NCBI GenBank assembly: GCA_022865965.1
Contig: JALHTS010000105.1
Span: 1 to 5,717 of the forward strand
Origin: Ignavibacteriaceae bacterium
GTDB taxonomy: Bacteria > Bacteroidota > Ignavibacteria > Ignavibacteriales > Ignavibacteriaceae
Reading direction: 5' to 3'
DNA: 5,717 nt
A model generated the notes under the pieces. It was not told where the DNA came from, did no database searches, and saw nothing but the letters and a program-made list of their open reading frames with translations. A program made the position numbers and the translations under genes. Of this stretch, positions 4,985 through 5,717 are shown piece after piece (position 1 is the first letter of the stretch; each line of letters opens with the position of its first letter).

Positions 4985-5717
4985 GCTTTAATCTTTTTTC
5001 GGTTAATTACAATTCCGACAAAGAGACCTATAAAAGCTAATGAGCTTAATGTAAGCGAAATATATTTTGATATTACAAAAGAATCCGGCAGATAAGTAAA
5101 TTGAATTGTATGTTCACCTTCCGGAACAACGATTCCTCTGAAGCCGTGATTAACTTTATATATTTTTGTTTCATTACCATCTACAGTTGCTTTCCATCCT
5201 ACAGGCACATAATTATCACCAAGAAATAAAAAATTATTTCCGCTCGCTTTTGCTTTTATAATAATTTTTTCATCATCGTACTTAACGATGTTAGTAAAAG
5301 CAGTACTATCAGGCACATCAACAGAAATTATTTCATCTGTAAGAAAGGCAACATCTAACGGATCAAACTGATTGTTTTTAACTGCATTAATTATTTCAAG
5401 AGCAGATTTTTTCTCAACACGATTTACAAAATACACTCTGGGCAATGCAGATTTGTTTTCGTAAAGAAAAGATTTAGCACCGGAATATCGTAATTCAAGA
5501 CCAGGCATATTTACTTCGTTTTCAAGTATGATATATTTTGCGTTTAACATTCTCCAGAAAGTCGGATTTACCGGACTCCCTAAAACATCCATATAATCCT
5601 GGTAAGCACGTGGTTTAATTCCCGAGTAACCATACAAATCTTGTTTTAGAAAATAAGCATGAAAATTCGAATTCTGTTTTACAGAACCCAGCGAACCATC
5701 CTGCTTAAGATTAAGGA
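4981..5717 (-). CDS. YfhO-family membrane protein, C-terminal part (5' end outside window)
   Basis: The frame stays open to the right edge, giving 244 visible residues. The TTG at 5637 is only an internal Leu, because the 26 codons upstream (from LNLKQDGSLGSV) also fit the family. The visible part covers the extracytoplasmic C-terminal region: YGYSGIKPRAYQDYMD (28-43), the NAKYIILE strand, SALPRVYFVNRVE, then the conserved block FLFLGDNYVPVGWKATVDG, a tyrosine/asparagine stretch (KVNHGFRGIVVPEG) and HTIQFTYLPDSF. It ends with one hydrophobic helix (about 220-237) and the basic tail NRKKIKA, which suggests a cytoplasmic C-terminus. YfhO proteins are large polytopic GT-C-like membrane proteins; the Bacillus member works with CsbB in glycosylating lipoteichoic acid. 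Here the likely job is adding a lipid-linked sugar to an envelope polymer or protein, an inference from family and neighbourhood. The stop overlaps that of gmd by 4 nt on the opposite strand. Confidence 0.85.
   Translation of the reverse strand, partial: LNLKQDGSLGSVKQNSNFHAYFLKQDLYGYSGIKPRAYQDYMDVLGSPVNPTFWRMLNAKYIILENEVNMPGLELRYSGAKSFLYENKSALPRVYFVNRVEKKSALEIINAVKNNQFDPLDVAFLTDEIISVDVPDSTAFTNIVKYDDEKIIIKAKASGNNFLFLGDNYVPVGWKATVDGNETKIYKVNHGFRGIVVPEGEHTIQFTYLPDSFVISKYISLTLSSLAFIGLFVGIVINRKKIKA

Noticed and set aside
4981..5637. A complete 218-residue minus-strand protein starting at TTG 5637
   Set aside because: The frame continues open for 26 more codons to the window edge with family-like sequence, so this is the C-terminal part of a larger YfhO protein.

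Overview
This AT-rich window (about two thirds A+T by eye) looks like chromosome from a Bacteroidota-type organism, quite possibly the Ignavibacteria/Chlorobi side. The reasons are the near absence of Shine-Dalgarno sequences, two promoter boxes of the Bacteroidota form TAnnTTTG placed identically before their genes, an orphan GroES-like protein of a type I associate with that phylum, and a YfhO-family membrane protein. The assignment comes from reading the sequence, not from a search.

Layout, left to right. (1) Bases 3-290 (+) are the 3' end of a gene that enters from the left, with a C-terminus like those of PilX-like pilus or surface proteins. It ends at a clear intrinsic terminator (314-339). 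(2) Bases 338-712 (-) encode an orphan, enlarged GroES-like co-chaperonin with its own promoter (740-769). (3) Bases 713-1018 hold no gene. Most of this gap is a MITE-like, non-coding element (about 752-914) with outward-facing TTGCGTAA ends and two internal inverted 'GTCATtCtGG...CCaGAATCTT' units. To its right lie a 7-bp inverted repeat and a promoter box. (4) Bases 1019-4984 (+) form a four-gene operon whose genes overlap by 1, 1 and 4 nt: a class I SAM methyltransferase, two GT-B glycosyltransferases and a GDP-mannose 4,6-dehydratase (gmd-like). (5) From the right edge down to 4981 (-) runs the C-terminal part of a YfhO-family membrane protein. Its stop codon shares a TTAA palindrome with the stop of gmd.

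Working together, the operon reads as a piece of a cell-surface polysaccharide or glycolipid locus. Gmd would make GDP-4-keto-6-deoxymannose, the precursor of rhamnose, fucose, perosamine and similar sugars. The two glycosyltransferases would add sugars to a carrier. The methyltransferase might decorate a sugar, but that role is inferred only from its position. YfhO-family proteins are linked elsewhere to glycosylation of envelope polymers, so the convergent neighbour fits the theme. No second-step enzyme (reductase, epimerase or aminotransferase), flippase or polymerase is present, so the pathway is incomplete here.

I found no convincing new multi-gene system. The most interesting items are the MITE-like element whose left end supplies the apparent -33 box of the groES-like gene, a perfect 12-bp inverted repeat inside the first glycosyltransferase gene, the altered cofactor loop of the Gmd-like enzyme, and the stop-over-stop convergent overlap.
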